Positions 25,413 to 37,722 of a stretch of 64,000 bases of DNA are shown here, in pieces. Numbering within the stretch: the stretch's first letter is position 1; each line of letters opens with the position of its first letter. Where the stretch lies: NCBI GenBank assembly GCA_028023455.1, contig JAQFVV010000030.1, forward strand, positions 2,686,501 to 2,750,500, read 5' to 3'. Under the pieces are notes generated by a model. It ran no database searches and had not been told where the DNA came from. It saw only the letters and a program-made list of their open reading frames with translations. The position numbers and the translations under genes were made by a program. This DNA comes from Epiperipatus broadwayi. Its lineage: Eukaryota; Onychophora; Udeonychophora; Euonychophora; Peripatidae.

Positions 25413-25613
25413 TGTGCCGGTCACTCTATGAGTGACCACACACAAGGGGGCTGTAATTGAAGCTACAGCTCAGTTATAGATAATTACAATTATTAATTTA
25501 CGTAGCTATGATATAAACGGTATAAAATGGATGAAGTGTCTGTGTATATATTTCTTACCCACATACACACTCAAGAATATTAACTCCCAAATTGTAAATT
25601 GATGCATATATAT
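25413..25613 (+). mobile_element. 5' LTR of the composite element, first 201 bp
   Basis: This aligns with 37723-37930, including GAGTGACCACACACAA, CTACAGCTCAGTTATAGATA and GGATGAAGTGTCTGTGTATA. It breaks off in an ATATAT run where the 5.6-kb insertion begins. The LTR resumes at 31215. Confidence 0.8.
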
Positions 25614-28600
25614 TGTAACCAAAATAAATAAAGACGAGAGAGAGGGGGTTGATGAAGAAAAGAATAGAGATTAAAAAAATGATGAAAGGATGAAAAGATG
25701 ATGAAAGAGAGAGAGATGAGATGATGAAAGAATGGTGGAAATAATCTAGAAGAGATGAAGATGATGAACTAAGGTGGAATGAAAATAATGAGATGAGATG
25801 AAATTTAGTGGTGAAGATAATAAACTAAGATGGAATGAAAATAATGAAGAAGATGAGTTGAAATGAAGGAGATGATAAACTAAAATGAATGATGATGAGG
25901 ATAAGATGAGAGGGAAATGATCTATAAGAGAAATGAATGTACTATTAGAGATGATGAAGAGAGAGAGAAATGAGATGAACAGATGATGAAATGAAGATTA
26001 AAGGATGGAGATGAAGATAAGATAGTGTGGAATTATTAGAGACTCTTAATGACTTGGCTCAGTGGAGTTACAATAATTTTAAGAAAAAATAATGATCCAG
26101 AGATGTATAATCAGATAGAGACCAAATTCAATATCAAGGCAAATATAACTATTATAGCATTTTAATGATCTACCACTAAACAATATAAAAGATAATTGAA
26201 ATCATTAGTTAATAGTTATTAAAGTCGGCCTACTATCAGATCACAGACTCTAAGAATAAATATTACTCTGTTTGGAAGGACTATCACATTAAATTAAAAC
26301 TAACAAGGCAACAAGAGTAAACACTCTCAGGGGTTTTAAAACTAAAACTCTTGTGCAAAATAAAAGTTTAAGTTGCCTACTAAATAATTGCTAGAATGAA
26401 TAAACAAGTGAATGATATCTTGGCTGACTATAAAATAACTATCTTATGTTCCATCATGGAGTAATAAACAAAACAATTATTAATCCAAAGATTTGATAAA
26501 TCAGTCTAAGTTTTAAATTAATAATGGCCTACTACCCAAGACATCGCTCGAGCAAGGAAAAGGACAAGGGTACTTTTTACGTCTTTCCCCATACTCAGAC
26601 AACCTACTAAGGACCTTAAATGCAGATGGATTATAATTCTTTAAACATAAGATGATGATAGATAATGTAAGAAAATGTGCAGCTTTTAAGATAATAGTAA
26701 ATACTCTTCTGAAGCACTAATATTCTTTATCTCATTGCATAATCTTCAGTCTGAGAAGATATACTGATAACTGAAAAAATCAACTTTTAATGAGCATTCA
26801 ATTAAGTATTTGATATAATGTAATTATCTGTAACTGTGATTCAATCTGAGAATCACTTAGATTAGCATGGCTTTATAATTTAAACCAGTATCAAAATATA
26901 TTTTATATACTTTATGATATGTTTATGAATTTTTGAACTCAAGACAATAATATTTTTCAGATAAAAGCAAAACAAACAGAAACAAAACTTTTTAAAATAA
27001 TAATAATATGATTTATTAATAACAACATAAAGAAAATATTTACAAACAAAATTTATTAAAATAAACATTGCCAAGATAGCACTGGAATCTGTTTTAAAAG
27101 GGAAAACATTTTGACTTTCATACTTTATTTGGTTTACAAAATTATAATAATTTAACTGACTGAAGTTACTAAGTATTCCTCTTTAACTCTTTTAAAACTG
27201 TCTATTTTGACAGACAAAACAATAAAATAAATAAATGCATACAAGAGTAAGAAGAGGCTATTTGATATTAAATTCTAATCTCTTTTAATAATTAGAGATT
27301 CCAAATCTTTAAACTTCCATTACAATGGTCTAAGTTTAACAAGCATAATTCTATTTTTATTAGCATATTTAATAATACTGTGGTGTTATTTAAAAATCAG
27401 AATAACACAATAATAGATTTATATTCATTATCCTAAACTGGAATAAGCATATACAGCATGTATTTTTAAAAATTATCACTAGTTACACTAACACTATTAA
27501 TATTATATCTAGTGATGTATTTAAGCAAATTTCTAGCTAACTTTAAAATAGTTTACATGTATGGGCCACTCACTCATCAGAGGTAATTTATACACATTCT
27601 TAATAAATTTTGTCCACATAAAATTACTACACTAGATGTTTTTAAAATTTAAAAGAACTTACAAATCCAGTGATGAAAACTCTGGATGAACATATTAAAA
27701 TTAGTATGTGTGAATTGCCACTTATACCATATGCATAATTTACATACTTAAAAATAAATATAAATTATTGTTGGTTGGTTTGTGGATGATAAAACTATCA
27801 TAACACAATTCAGACATTGATATACCAATAAACATTAAAATAGCTAAACACAACCTGAAGAAGCAACGTTCCTCAAACAAATATCTTGTTATTACATATC
27901 TAAAAAATGCAACATCACCTACTGTGGTGGAATTAGTATTAATTCATCATGGATGATAGGCTAAAATAAGTATATATATGCTCCACAGAACTGGATTAGA
28001 ATGTGGTGGCTTCCAAAATACCTAACTTTGCGGCAAAAAAACAGGATGCCTGGATCTTTTCTACAGTGCATCAGGAACAGGAAAGATGCACCAGGAAAGT
28101 ACGATCCTCTTATGGGATTCCAGTACTTCAAATATATGATCACAATCACTAGGAATACAAATATCTGGGATACAATAACCCTCAATGGGAACAAGCACTA
28201 TCACCTCATGGAAAAGCAATACAATAAGGATGGAGGACCTTGTCTACTCCATTAAGCATACTCATAAAAATTAACAAAGCCTAGCGCTATGAGGCTAACA
28301 AATACTAAACTAATAACAAGATATAGACTTCACATGAACTTACTAACTCATCAATAATGATTTTAAAAATACATGTATTCTCAATGTCCAAACCAACAAT
28401 GTAAACTATGTCAACCGACTAATATAAGAATTACTTTAAAATTAAATGCATATAAAAATTCTAGGTAAAGATACAATGCACACATAAAATATTAAATACT
28501 AAAATATGGTGACTAGTGGACATTTAAAAGATTGCAAATTAAATGTGAGAATACTAATTCTCAATTCATATAAAAAATATTTGCAGTTATTATTGATTTA

Positions 28601-31214
28601 GCATTTATAAAACAAATGAATGGAAACCCTCTGATAAACCTCTTTGGCTGATTTAAAATAAAACTGAGTGAAATATCCCACATATAAATAAGCTAAGACT
28701 GAGATATTAAAATCTCCCGGAATAAAATTATTGAATATAATTTTAACTTGTGAAATGCTTAACAAATATAATAGTATAACATTTACCTGAGAATTATAAA
28801 ATATTTACTCATTCTAATAAACTCATTAAGATTAAAATTGTAACATTAGTTTACCTGGCATATTTATGCTAATAATATTACACATATTTTTAATATATAT
28901 ATAGCATAAATATTTTTCTGGTTTTTTTTAGAACCAATATAAAAACTCAAAATATAACAAAATATATATATACAGTAACTTCAGTTCATAGTTTCAGCTT
29001 CCTCTGTATTTCTCTTTCTTTTGGTTCAAGATGTGTATATAATTTATTAAAGACAATTTATTAATCTGATGGCACAAAGCTTCTGGTCAAAACATTTATA
29101 AGCATGGCAATGATTTCTAAAATGAAACATATTAGATAGTTCTTTAAAGATATTTTACTTTCTTCCTTTAAAGATAATAAAACATTGAAATAATAAGAAT
29201 AGGCCGGCATTAGAAAAACAAATTCTTTAGCTGAGAACATTATTATAGAATCCTGGGTTTACATGTACAATAATATAGCTTTATTTCAATTCCATTTTTC
29301 TCTTTTAAATGAACACATTTTTTTAAGAACAGCTTTTTTTTAAAAAAATTATTTTTTCATATATTTTAAGATGTGTTTCCAAATAATTTTTCTTTACTCT
29401 TCTCAAGATAAGAGTATAATTATTTTGCAAGTAGAAAATTTCATCTGTTTAGGAGCTATGAATAATTGTCAGAAATTTACATATAGATAAATGCAAATAT
29501 AACAGTTCATTATATATTCAACAGATAAAAGTTCATCATTAATAATTGTAGATTATAGCATTTTGTCCAACTGTTTTAAAAGCAGATAATTAATCTATCA
29601 TAATGAATAATACACTTCTAGTTGAACATTAGGCAAAATTAATACTATAATTATATTATACATTTGACAGACAAAATTCATCCTTCCTTAATTTAGTGTA
29701 GAATATTTTTCTCTTTGATAAAACTATTTTAAAACAAGCAATTATTACAACAGGAGTATATTGGAGTCAATATCAGGTATCACTAATAAAATCTCGGACT
29801 TAAAATCAGCTTTAAATGAATTTAAAACAAGGAGATTGATGCATTTTAACTATAATAAAGTTCACTATAAATGTCTTTCAATTCTCCTTGTTTAAGTTCT
29901 AGACTACTTAAATAACTAAGTATTCTCCAACTATAAAAGTTCAGTGCAATAAAGATAACTAACTGTTGATATCCTAATTTTATTTTCCAGTAGATATAAG
30001 TCATGCAATTAGAAGACATAAAATTTCCTTTAAACATTTTGTTACTATAGCTTTAAAGTTAATTGAAAATTGATATCAAGAAAATGGGTTTATCTTTAAT
30101 TTAGCAGTTTTTCATCACAATTTTAAAACAATTAAATATAATTTTAACATACTTTTGTTTTAACAAAAAATAAATAAACTTTAAAAAAAATTACAATTTT
30201 TTTTAAGAAAAAGAAAAATTTCAGGACACTACTCAAATACAATTCAATCTTCTATTTATATAACCTGATAATTTCTACCCCTCCCTCAATTTTCATGTCA
30301 ATTTCTTTTAAAATAACCAATCAATACAAGTTATTTTATATTTAAATGTAACATTTTTTTAAAATCAGCTGGAAGTAATCACTGACATAATTGATCTAAT
30401 TATTTGAAATTCACAAGATTTAAAGGCTTCTAAATTACAAGTTAATTATTAATTTGTTTTATGTAACATTTTTAAAAAATATTATATTACATAAAATAAA
30501 AATGAAACAAATATAAAAAATTAAACTAGTTTTATTTATCAAAACTTTTTTAAAATATTTAATTATAACACTTTTTATTCATTCATTTGTTTTTAATCAA
30601 TATTGAAGTTAAATTATTATTTATTCATTTACTTCATACATCTCCATGCATACACACACACACATACAGGGATGACCTCTAACCTGATCTCCACTAATTA
30701 ATTATAACTTATTTAAAACAACTACAAATTAAATATTAAGGAATATTAGATTTAAAATAACAGGTTAATGCTAATTTAGTTTAAATATTTAAATATTATC
30801 TAACTGCTTTAATAAAATTTAAAGATGACTTTTAAATCAATTTGATACCATTTATTTTATTTATAATATTAACTTATTATAGGTTATAAACTAGAAATAA
30901 ACAAAACCATAAATTATTTTATAATACATTTAACATTATTTATTAATTTAAACTAACTCAAATATTTACTTTAAGAAAACTACTATCTCATGTCTCCTAT
31001 AAAACTAATTACTACATGCTACTGACTTTATACACATAATCATAATAAATTTATTAAATATTACAATATTATACATTATTATCATATATTATTCACTAAC
31101 TAATTAATTTCTATTTTATCTTTTTTAAAAAAAATCAGACAATTACAAATAAATAGTTAAGCTAACATAAACTCTGGCACCTGTTGGAGCCAGATGAAGT
31201 TCCACATATGTACA
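25614..31214. mobile_element. Unclassified 5.6-kb insertion within the 5' LTR
   Basis: Comparing the split 5' LTR with the intact 3' LTR leaves this segment as extra DNA. It starts TGTAACCAAAATAAA and ends CATATGTACA, between ATATAT runs. Neither terminal direct nor clear inverted repeats were found. The first 400 bp are purine-rich; the rest is A-rich, with one GC-richer patch at 27995-28260 holding an unidentified 84-codon frame. No transposase, integrase or RT was recognised. It could be one element, several, or a rearrangement. Confidence 0.45.
25625..26035 (+). repeat. Purine-rich GATGA/GAGA low-complexity tract
   Basis: For about 400 bp the plus strand is almost free of C and consists of imperfect GATGA, GAAAG and GAGAGA words, with recurring phrases such as AACTAAG.TGGAATGAAAATAATGA. 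The strand asymmetry is strong. Confidence 0.75.
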
Positions 31215-31246
31215 ATATATATATATATATATGCATACAATATTTT
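31215..31246 (+). mobile_element. 5' LTR of the composite element, short middle piece
   Basis: A TA run followed by GCATACAATATTTT corresponds to GCATATAATATTTTT in the 3' LTR at about 37930-37945. AATATTTT at 31239-31246 is repeated at 34050-34057, so it is the LINE target duplication. Confidence 0.65.
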
Positions 31247-31247
31247 G

Positions 31248-32340
31248 ATGATGACTTTTTATTTAGGTACTTACAACTGCAGATCACTTTCAAGTGAAGG
31301 AAGATTGCAAGAATTAGAAGAACTGTCTTATATTAAATGGGACATTATTGGACTTTGTGAAGTTAGAAGAAAAGGAGAAGAAACAATTGATTTAAAAAGT
31401 GGACATATACTCTATTATAAAGGCACACATATTGGAAATACAAGTGGAGTAGGATTCATTGTAAATAAAAAGTGGAAGAACAATATTGTGGAGATTGATG
31501 GTGTATCGGACAGAGTGGCAAGATTAGTTATACAACTTAATAGCAGATACCAAATGCAGATAATTCAGGTGCCCCAACAAGTTCTCATAGTGATGAAGTA
31601 GTAGAAGATTTTTATATGGATGTACAAAAGGCTTTTGATCAGAATAAACAACATTTTAAAATTGTTTTGGGAGACTTTAATGCTAGAATTGGTAGACAAA
31701 TGAAAGATGAAATTGCTGTAGGTAATTTTGGTTATGGTAATAGAAATGAGAGAGCACATAGACTTGTGGAGTTTGCAGAAAAAGAAAAACTTTATATTAT
31801 GAATTCATTTTTTGAGAAAAATGTTAAAAGGAAATGGACATGGAAGCATCCAAATGAAGGTACAGCAGAATTGGATTATATTTTGACTAACAGAAAATAC
31901 ATATTTCAAGATTTTAATGTTCTTAATAAATTTAACACAGGAAGTGATCATCGATTAGTAAAGTGTAAGTTACGTGTTAATGTAAAACTAGAGAGACAAA
32001 AATTATTAAGAAAAACAATATTTACAGTTGATGTTCCTAATCTTCAGAAACATTCTAATGAATTTAAATTAGAACTTAGAAATAGGTTTCAAGTGTTAGG
32101 AGATTTTGAACATGATACAGATTTGAATCAAATTAATATGAAAATAACTGATACACTTTTAAAAACTGCAACAAACATAGTTGTTAGAAAAAAGCAGCAA
32201 TTGACTAATAAAATTTCTACTGAGACTAGAGAATTTATGAAGAAAAGAAGGAATATGAAGATATACAAAAATGATGTATTAAAAAGAATTGAATATCTCG
32301 AATTTTGTAAAATGGTACGGAAAGAGTTGAAAATGATATA
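31248..32340 (+). pseudogene. LINE APE-type endonuclease
   Basis: The domain reads from MMTFYLGTYNCRSLSS, where the TYNCR asparagine belongs to the catalytic set. It continues through WDIIGLCEVRRKGEE (metal-binding Glu) and GVGFIVNKKW. After a frameshift near 31600 it resumes with LGDFNARIG (the G-D-F-N-A motif) and ends with GSDHRLVKCKL (catalytic S-D-H). This is the exonuclease/endonuclease/phosphatase fold often annotated as 'craniofacial development protein 2-like'. It nicks target DNA to prime reverse transcription. A stretch rich in Lys and Arg follows before a second frameshift near 32335. All key residues are still present although the frame is broken. Confidence 0.85.
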
Positions 32341-34036
32341 AGAAAGTATAACTGTGAAATAGCAAGGAAAGCTGTAGAAGAAAATAAAAGTCTCAAAAAT
32401 GTTAAACAACATTTTGGTATTGGTAGGAAATTTATATCTGCAATAAGAAAAAAAGATGGAATTATTACTAAAAAGAGAGATGACATCATGAAATTGGTGG
32501 AATATTTTTATCAAGAATTATATAGTAATAAAGAACAAGTACCTCCTATATCTATTACATCTTCCGAATTGCCCAGAATTTTAAATGAAGAAGTGAGACA
32601 TGCAATTAAGTGTATGAAGAAAGGAAAGGCTCCAGGAAATGATGGAATTATAATTGATATATTAAAAGAAGCAGGTGAAGAAATAGAAACAATTTTAGCA
32701 AAGTTATATACCAAATGTCTAAATGATAAAGATGTACCGGAAGATTGGAAGACTGCAGTAATAATATTAATATTTAAAAAAGGTGATAAAGAAGATATTA
32801 GAAATTACAGACCTATCAGCCTTTTATCAGTTTTATATGAAATTTTTACCAAGATAATTACAACTCGTCTACAGAGAACTTTGGATTTCCACCAACCAAG
32901 AGAACAAGCTGGATTTAAAAGTGGTTTTAGTACAATAGATCATATCCAGGTATTGAGAGAAGTCATAGAAAGGACAAATGAATATGAGTTGTCATTATGT
33001 TTTGGATTTGTAGATTATGAAAAGCCATTCGATTCTATACACATTTCTTCAGTGATTAAAGCATTGGATCATCAAGGTATAGATCCAGGATATTGTCATA
33101 TTTTAAAGAATATTTATAAAAATGCAACAGCAACAATTAGATTACATAATGATACTGGAAAAATCAACATTGAGAAAGTTGTAAGACAAGGTGACTCCAT
33201 ATCTCCAAAACTCTTTACAGCAGTGCTGCAAGAAGTATTTTGTGGATTAAAATGGGAAACTAAAGGAGTAAAAGTAAATGGAGAGTATTTAAGTCATTTA
33301 GATTTCACAGATGATGTAGTTGGTTTTGCAAATAATGCTTCAGAGCTGCAGGAAATGTTGCAGGAGTTAGCAGATGAAAGTAGAAAAGTAGGACTAAAGA
33401 TAAATGTTAAAAAGACTAAAGTAATGTTTAATCGATTTGCTCAACATATGAAAATAAAGATTGATTATGAAGAATTAGAAGAAGTTAACAGTTACAAATA
33501 CCTTGGTCAGATTATTAATACAGATGGAAATATAATGGAGGAAATTAATCATAGAATTAAACTTGGTTGGAATGCTTTTGGTAGAAATAACTTAATACTA
33601 AAAGAAAATATGCCTATGTGTTTGAAAAGGATGGTTTTTAACAAATGTGTTTTACCAGTTCTTACTTATGGATCTGAGACTTCAGACCACTCAAAGGAGT
33701 ATGGAGAGATGTATGTTGGGAGTAACAAGAAGAGATTAAAAACGCAATGTATGGGTAAGACAACAAACAGGTGTTACTGACCTTATTGAAAAAATTAAAA
33801 GATTGAAATGGAGTTGGGCTGGACATATTGCTAGAAGAGATGATAATAGATGGACAATTGAAATTTTAAACTGGATTCCAAGAGATTGTAAAAGACCCAG
33901 AAAGAGACCACATGTGAGATGGATGGATGAAATAAGAAAATGTGCAGGGGTGTTGTGGAGAAGAGAAACTAAAGATCGGAGAAGATGGATTAAACTTGGA
34001 GAGACCTTCATCCTGCAGTGGATTGATAATGGTTGA
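32341..34036 (+). pseudogene. LINE reverse transcriptase and C-terminal region
   Basis: A 430-codon frame (32488-33780) gives APGNDGI, LIFKKGDKEDIRNYRPISLL, VDYEKPFDS (motif A, Asp at about residue 176), VRQGDSISPKLF (motif B) and LDFTDDVVGFA (motif C, both Asp present). The frame extends upstream to about 32330 in the same phase. Motif A has Pro where Ala is usual and motif C has Thr for Ala. After a deletion near 33690 and a frameshift at about 33780, the tail continues to 34036 with WSWAGHIARR and RRRWIKLGETFILQW, typical of RTE-type proteins. The core is well kept, but the protein cannot be made as one piece. Confidence 0.87.
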
Positions 34037-34157
34037 TGATGATGATGACAATATTTTTGTTTCATTTTAATTTATTTTAATAAATGTAAACATCCTACAT
34101 TTATAATTTTATATCACTTTTTTTAAATTATTTTTTTTGTAAAAAGTTGTGTACATG

Positions 34158-34555
34158 TACTAGGCCTAAATTGATTTGATTTTTTTTGGGGGGTTGATAC
34201 TTATAGCTTCTTCTTCAGTGGGTAAATTGCTTTTATATGCTATTACATTTTTTGGAGAAGTATTTTAAATTATTATTACAGATATGAATAATATTAAAGA
34301 GAAATTCATTCTATGGTTAGGAATATCTATTAGATTATTCCAGCAGAGACTTGAGTTTTTATTAAAATGCAGAGATTGCTTTATTATTCCAAATTGTTGT
34401 AATTTATAACATTACAGCAATGTTTGTAACTTATTTTGGACATTAATATGAGGGAAAACCTCGAAAGTACTAGGCCTAAATTGATTTGACTTTTTTTTTT
34501 TTGGTTGATACTTATAGCTTCTTCTTCAGCGGGTAAATTGCTTTTATATGCTATA
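34158..34555. mobile_element. 398-bp TRIM-like element with 88-bp direct terminal repeats
   Basis: Two direct repeats, 34158-34245 and 34468-34555, bracket 222 bp. Each runs from TACTAGGCCTAAATTGATTT to TTTTATATGCTAT. ACATG flanks both sides (34153-34157 and 34556-34560), and the other LTR lacks the insert. The build resembles a TRIM, a miniature LTR element, but the ends are not TG...CA. On the minus strand each repeat contains CUGAAGAAGAAG, reminiscent of a hammerhead box 1, without a matching GAAA box. Confidence 0.75.
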
Positions 34556-36504
34556 ACATGTTATGAAGGAAATAAAAATATATAAAATAATTAAAAAGTA
34601 ATTGTAAATGTTCCAACGCATCTGTACTTTATTTTTAAATCAAGATTTTTTATATTAATGCATTAAGAAAAGTCAGGTGGCCATTGTTTTACCAAATATA
34701 AAAATACAATAATGTATTAATGGCCTGCCTGCTTTGTACTCTTATTTTTACAAACAAAAGTATTTGAAGAATTTGGACACCAAGGCAGAGATAGAAAAAA
34801 ACTTGTTTATTTGTTCTATAACTATGTTTAATTTTAATCGTAGCAAAATAATTTTTTTGTATTTAAATTTGATCCTGATGTTATCAGTATAGTGGTCTGA
34901 GTCACCCAGATAAAATTAAATTAAAAGTAATATATAAAATCAATTGAAGATAACATTCTTTAAAAGAAAACTATATAAATTATTTTTGGATCAATTAGCC
35001 ACCAAATTAAAAGCTGGGGGCAATGATTTGAAGGGGGGAACAAAATTGACTATGTAATGGAGCTGCTATATATACTGTTTACCAAGTACTGGTCAACAGT
35101 GGTAGTTATATTAAGAATTCTTGCAGTCATATTTTTTGAAGTTCAGATCTATTTTCTCCAGTCTTTCGATGTATATCCAGAGAGATGCTCAGAGCAAGCT
35201 AAGCTTTTGGTGTGTGATCATTGCAGGCCATCTAGCCTTATATTTTAATCACTGCAATGTTTCATGACTCCATGTTAATGCAGAGGTTACTTACACAGAA
35301 TACCCCTGGTATGGAGTACTGACCTAATAATTGAATGGTGATCCACAAAAGTCAGTACGGAGATTGGGATTGCCGCAATCTTGTGGTGCTAAAAAGCTCC
35401 TGGGGCTTTCAGTTATATGCTGTGCTTGCTTCATATCCAGGCCACAATCTAAAAGACAAACTGTTAAGAAAAAGCATAGAGCCGAGTCTCTACTGAATTC
35501 ATTTCTAATAAAGTAAATAGCAGTGTTCATCTGATTGCCACAGCATTAACAAACTGAAGATGAAGACCCTCTCTACATCAACCAGTGAGATAATTATGGG
35601 AAAGAAGCCCACTTCAGTGCACCTGTCCAAGCCATTGAAATTTAGCCACCCAGGTCCAGCAGATATTGATGATGAAGATTGCCTGACCAATGTAATGAAA
35701 AGAAAGAAGTCCTTGATGCCCTGGTGAAGAGATATGCATAGCACATTCAGAGACCCCAAGTCCAAATGAAGTCTCAAGATACTGGAGGGTAAAATTTGTT
35801 TTAAACTCTAAATTATGCCAAAGATCTAGTTTATATTTCAGTAGTGCATGTATGTTAAATCATTTATCCACTACGTGCAGGATTCTTTTAGTCATTCTTC
35901 CACATTTAGTTTAAAATGCATGATTAAGAAATACTATTAAACTGTGGAATAGATGCAGAAATGAACATACATGTATGACCGAATATTTAATGATGTCCTA
36001 TTACTTTTTATATTGCCTAATATATACATGTGGGTATAAAACTCAGACCAATTTCATCCAAACATTTTAATGAATTAAGAGAAACAGATTAAATAATATC
36101 TTATTTTCTTTTATTTGTGCAATTGGTGGTGGAATAATGGGGTATAAGAAATGTTAATTGATATATGTAATAAATATTTTATAACTTATTATTGAGTGTT
36201 ATATTTATTTATTTTCATTTCTTAAAAATATCAAGTAAATATATTTTGGAGAGCGGCTTTAAAATTTTTTTTTGTTTAACCTGAGATAAGAGGGCTGAGC
36301 ATAGCATAGTGGGATATGACTTTATCGGGTGTTAGAAAGTTGGTATATGTTATGTAATAGGTTGGGGTTGTATATCCTTCCAATTGGGGATTTTTTGTCT
36401 GGGAATGATGCGTAAGGATGTGAATTATTCATGGCCTTTCAAAGGTATACAGCATTTGGCATGGTAATGAAATAATCAACCATGGTTCAATACATTGCTT
36501 CATT

Positions 36505-36558
36505 TATAATGTATTAATATAAATTAGGTTATATAATGTATTAATATAAATTAGGTTA
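36505..36558. repeat. 27-bp tandem duplication
   Basis: A unit containing TGTATTAATATAAATTAGG occurs twice here but only once in the other LTR (about 39878-39916). It therefore arose after the element inserted. Confidence 0.85.
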
Positions 36559-36667
36559 TAAAATGCATATTTCTATTAAAATTATTATTGAGATCTCACC
36601 CTGAGATGGTACAATCACTTCATGCTTGATATGTATCCTATAAGTTAGAACGGGTTGAGGTGAGCCC

Positions 36668-37722
36668 AGGGCTGGAGTAATTTTAGTGCCAAATGTGTAG
36701 TGCCTTATGCAACATAAAAAAACCATGGCCACTAAATATATATAAAAAAGCTCTCAATATCAGAAAAAGGAAAGTTTATCATATGTCACAAATAAATAAA
36801 TGGTTGAGAAAATGAAAAAAGATATGGTGCATATATATATATTGCACATAAATGGAAGAGTGGGCAAAGGACTTCAGCAAGGAAATATTAAAACATATTT
36901 ATTAATTTAAAAAAAGCAATCCTGGAAAACAGTTTTTAATAGCATTAGAGTGAAGATTTCTCGTTAAGATTTTTTTTAAAAATGTAGCCAGTTGGTCATG
37001 TCATTTGAGAGTCAGATGTGTGGATTGATAGTTTCATGGTGTTATGTGTATAATTCAATCTGTATCAGTGTTTCCTGTACTCTAGGATTGGAGATGATGA
37101 GGTTCAGAGGGTTGGTTGGAGATCTTTATGTAGTCTGGAATTTTTGTGGATATATGACATTGTATGCTCAATCACAAAAAGGTGGGAGGTACTGCATTGG
37201 CAGAAAATAGAAAAAAGTTCTTTCTCTGGGACCACTGCATTATAATGCAAAAGACCCTATAAGCCTCAAAATGAATGAGCATGGGCACATTATACTAAGG
37301 TTTTATATTCATAAGGCTTTTCAAAAATGGAGAATTGTTTTTCTCTTATCTGATGATGCAAAATATTCTGTAAGACTCCAAATGTGCGAGCATGGATGCA
37401 TTCATTTGATATTCATACTTTACATACATTGTACTGTCATAGAATTCTGAATGGAGTAGGGATCTTTAGGTCGATGTTCTGGGTTTTTTGTTTTGAACTC
37501 AGGATCAGGAAAATGATGTAGTCTTGGCTTGTCAAATTGATGCTTGGGGGATGAAAATTTGCATCTCTGGTGATTGGACATTATGTCTGCTGTGCTATAA
37601 TAAATAGGACATAAAGTAAAATTTCAACATGTATATATTTTCGTTTTCATCTAAGTGTAAATAGTTAGTGTAGACATTAAATGTTTAATCCCATTTGAAT
37701 GTCTCATAGGAAAGAGGGGTAT
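36668..37722 (+). other. Internal region of the composite LTR element
   Basis: This is only about 1.05 kb long. A 72-codon frame at 36992-37210 shows no retroelement motif. No confident tRNA primer site follows the 5' LTR. It holds two near-repeats of a phrase around GAATGAGCATGGGCACATT and GTGCGAGCATGGATGCATT. Its role is probably only as packaging or priming sequence of a non-autonomous element. Confidence 0.55.
37708..37719 (+). other. Polypurine tract of the composite LTR element
   Basis: AGGAAAGAGGGG lies three bases before the 3' LTR start. It is the best single sign that the flanking repeats are LTRs. Confidence 0.75.

Larger units (their letters stand above)
31247..34049 (+). mobile_element. 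RTE-type LINE, nearly full length, frameshifted
   Basis: This 2.8-kb element carries endonuclease and reverse transcriptase. It ends in a short (TGA)n tail (GATGATGATGATGAC) and is flanked by the 8-bp duplication AATATTTT. The compact design, with an APE-like domain at the very start and a short TGA-repeat tail, fits the RTE clade (the group that includes BovB). Clade assignment is by eye. A related fragment lies at 23893-24296. Confidence 0.85.
34058..36667 (+). mobile_element. 5' LTR of the composite element, main part
   Basis: This aligns with 37946-40015 along most of its length, apart from the 398-bp insertion at 34158-34555. Shared blocks include ACCAAGGCAGAGATAGAAAA, AGAAAGAAGTCCTTGATGCC and CCTGAGATAAGAGGGCTGAG. 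It has a private 27-bp tandem duplication at 36505-36558. The frames of 60-90 codons scattered here are not conserved between the two LTRs and are not genes. Confidence 0.8.

Noticed and set aside
27555-27595. CUGAUGAG on the minus strand near 27580
   Set aside because: No stem II followed by GAAA; a lone box 1 is expected by chance.
27854-27880. CUGAAGA ... CAAAC on the plus strand, hammerhead-like
   Set aside because: Box 2 is CAAA rather than GAAA, stem II pairs poorly and no repeat structure surrounds it.
28001-28255. 84-codon plus-strand frame in a GC-richer patch
   Set aside because: No recognisable domain; kept only as a remark inside the 5.6-kb insertion.
34180-34245. Hammerhead in the 88-bp direct repeats
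   Set aside because: CUGAAGA is present on the minus strand but no GAAA box or convincing stem II follows.
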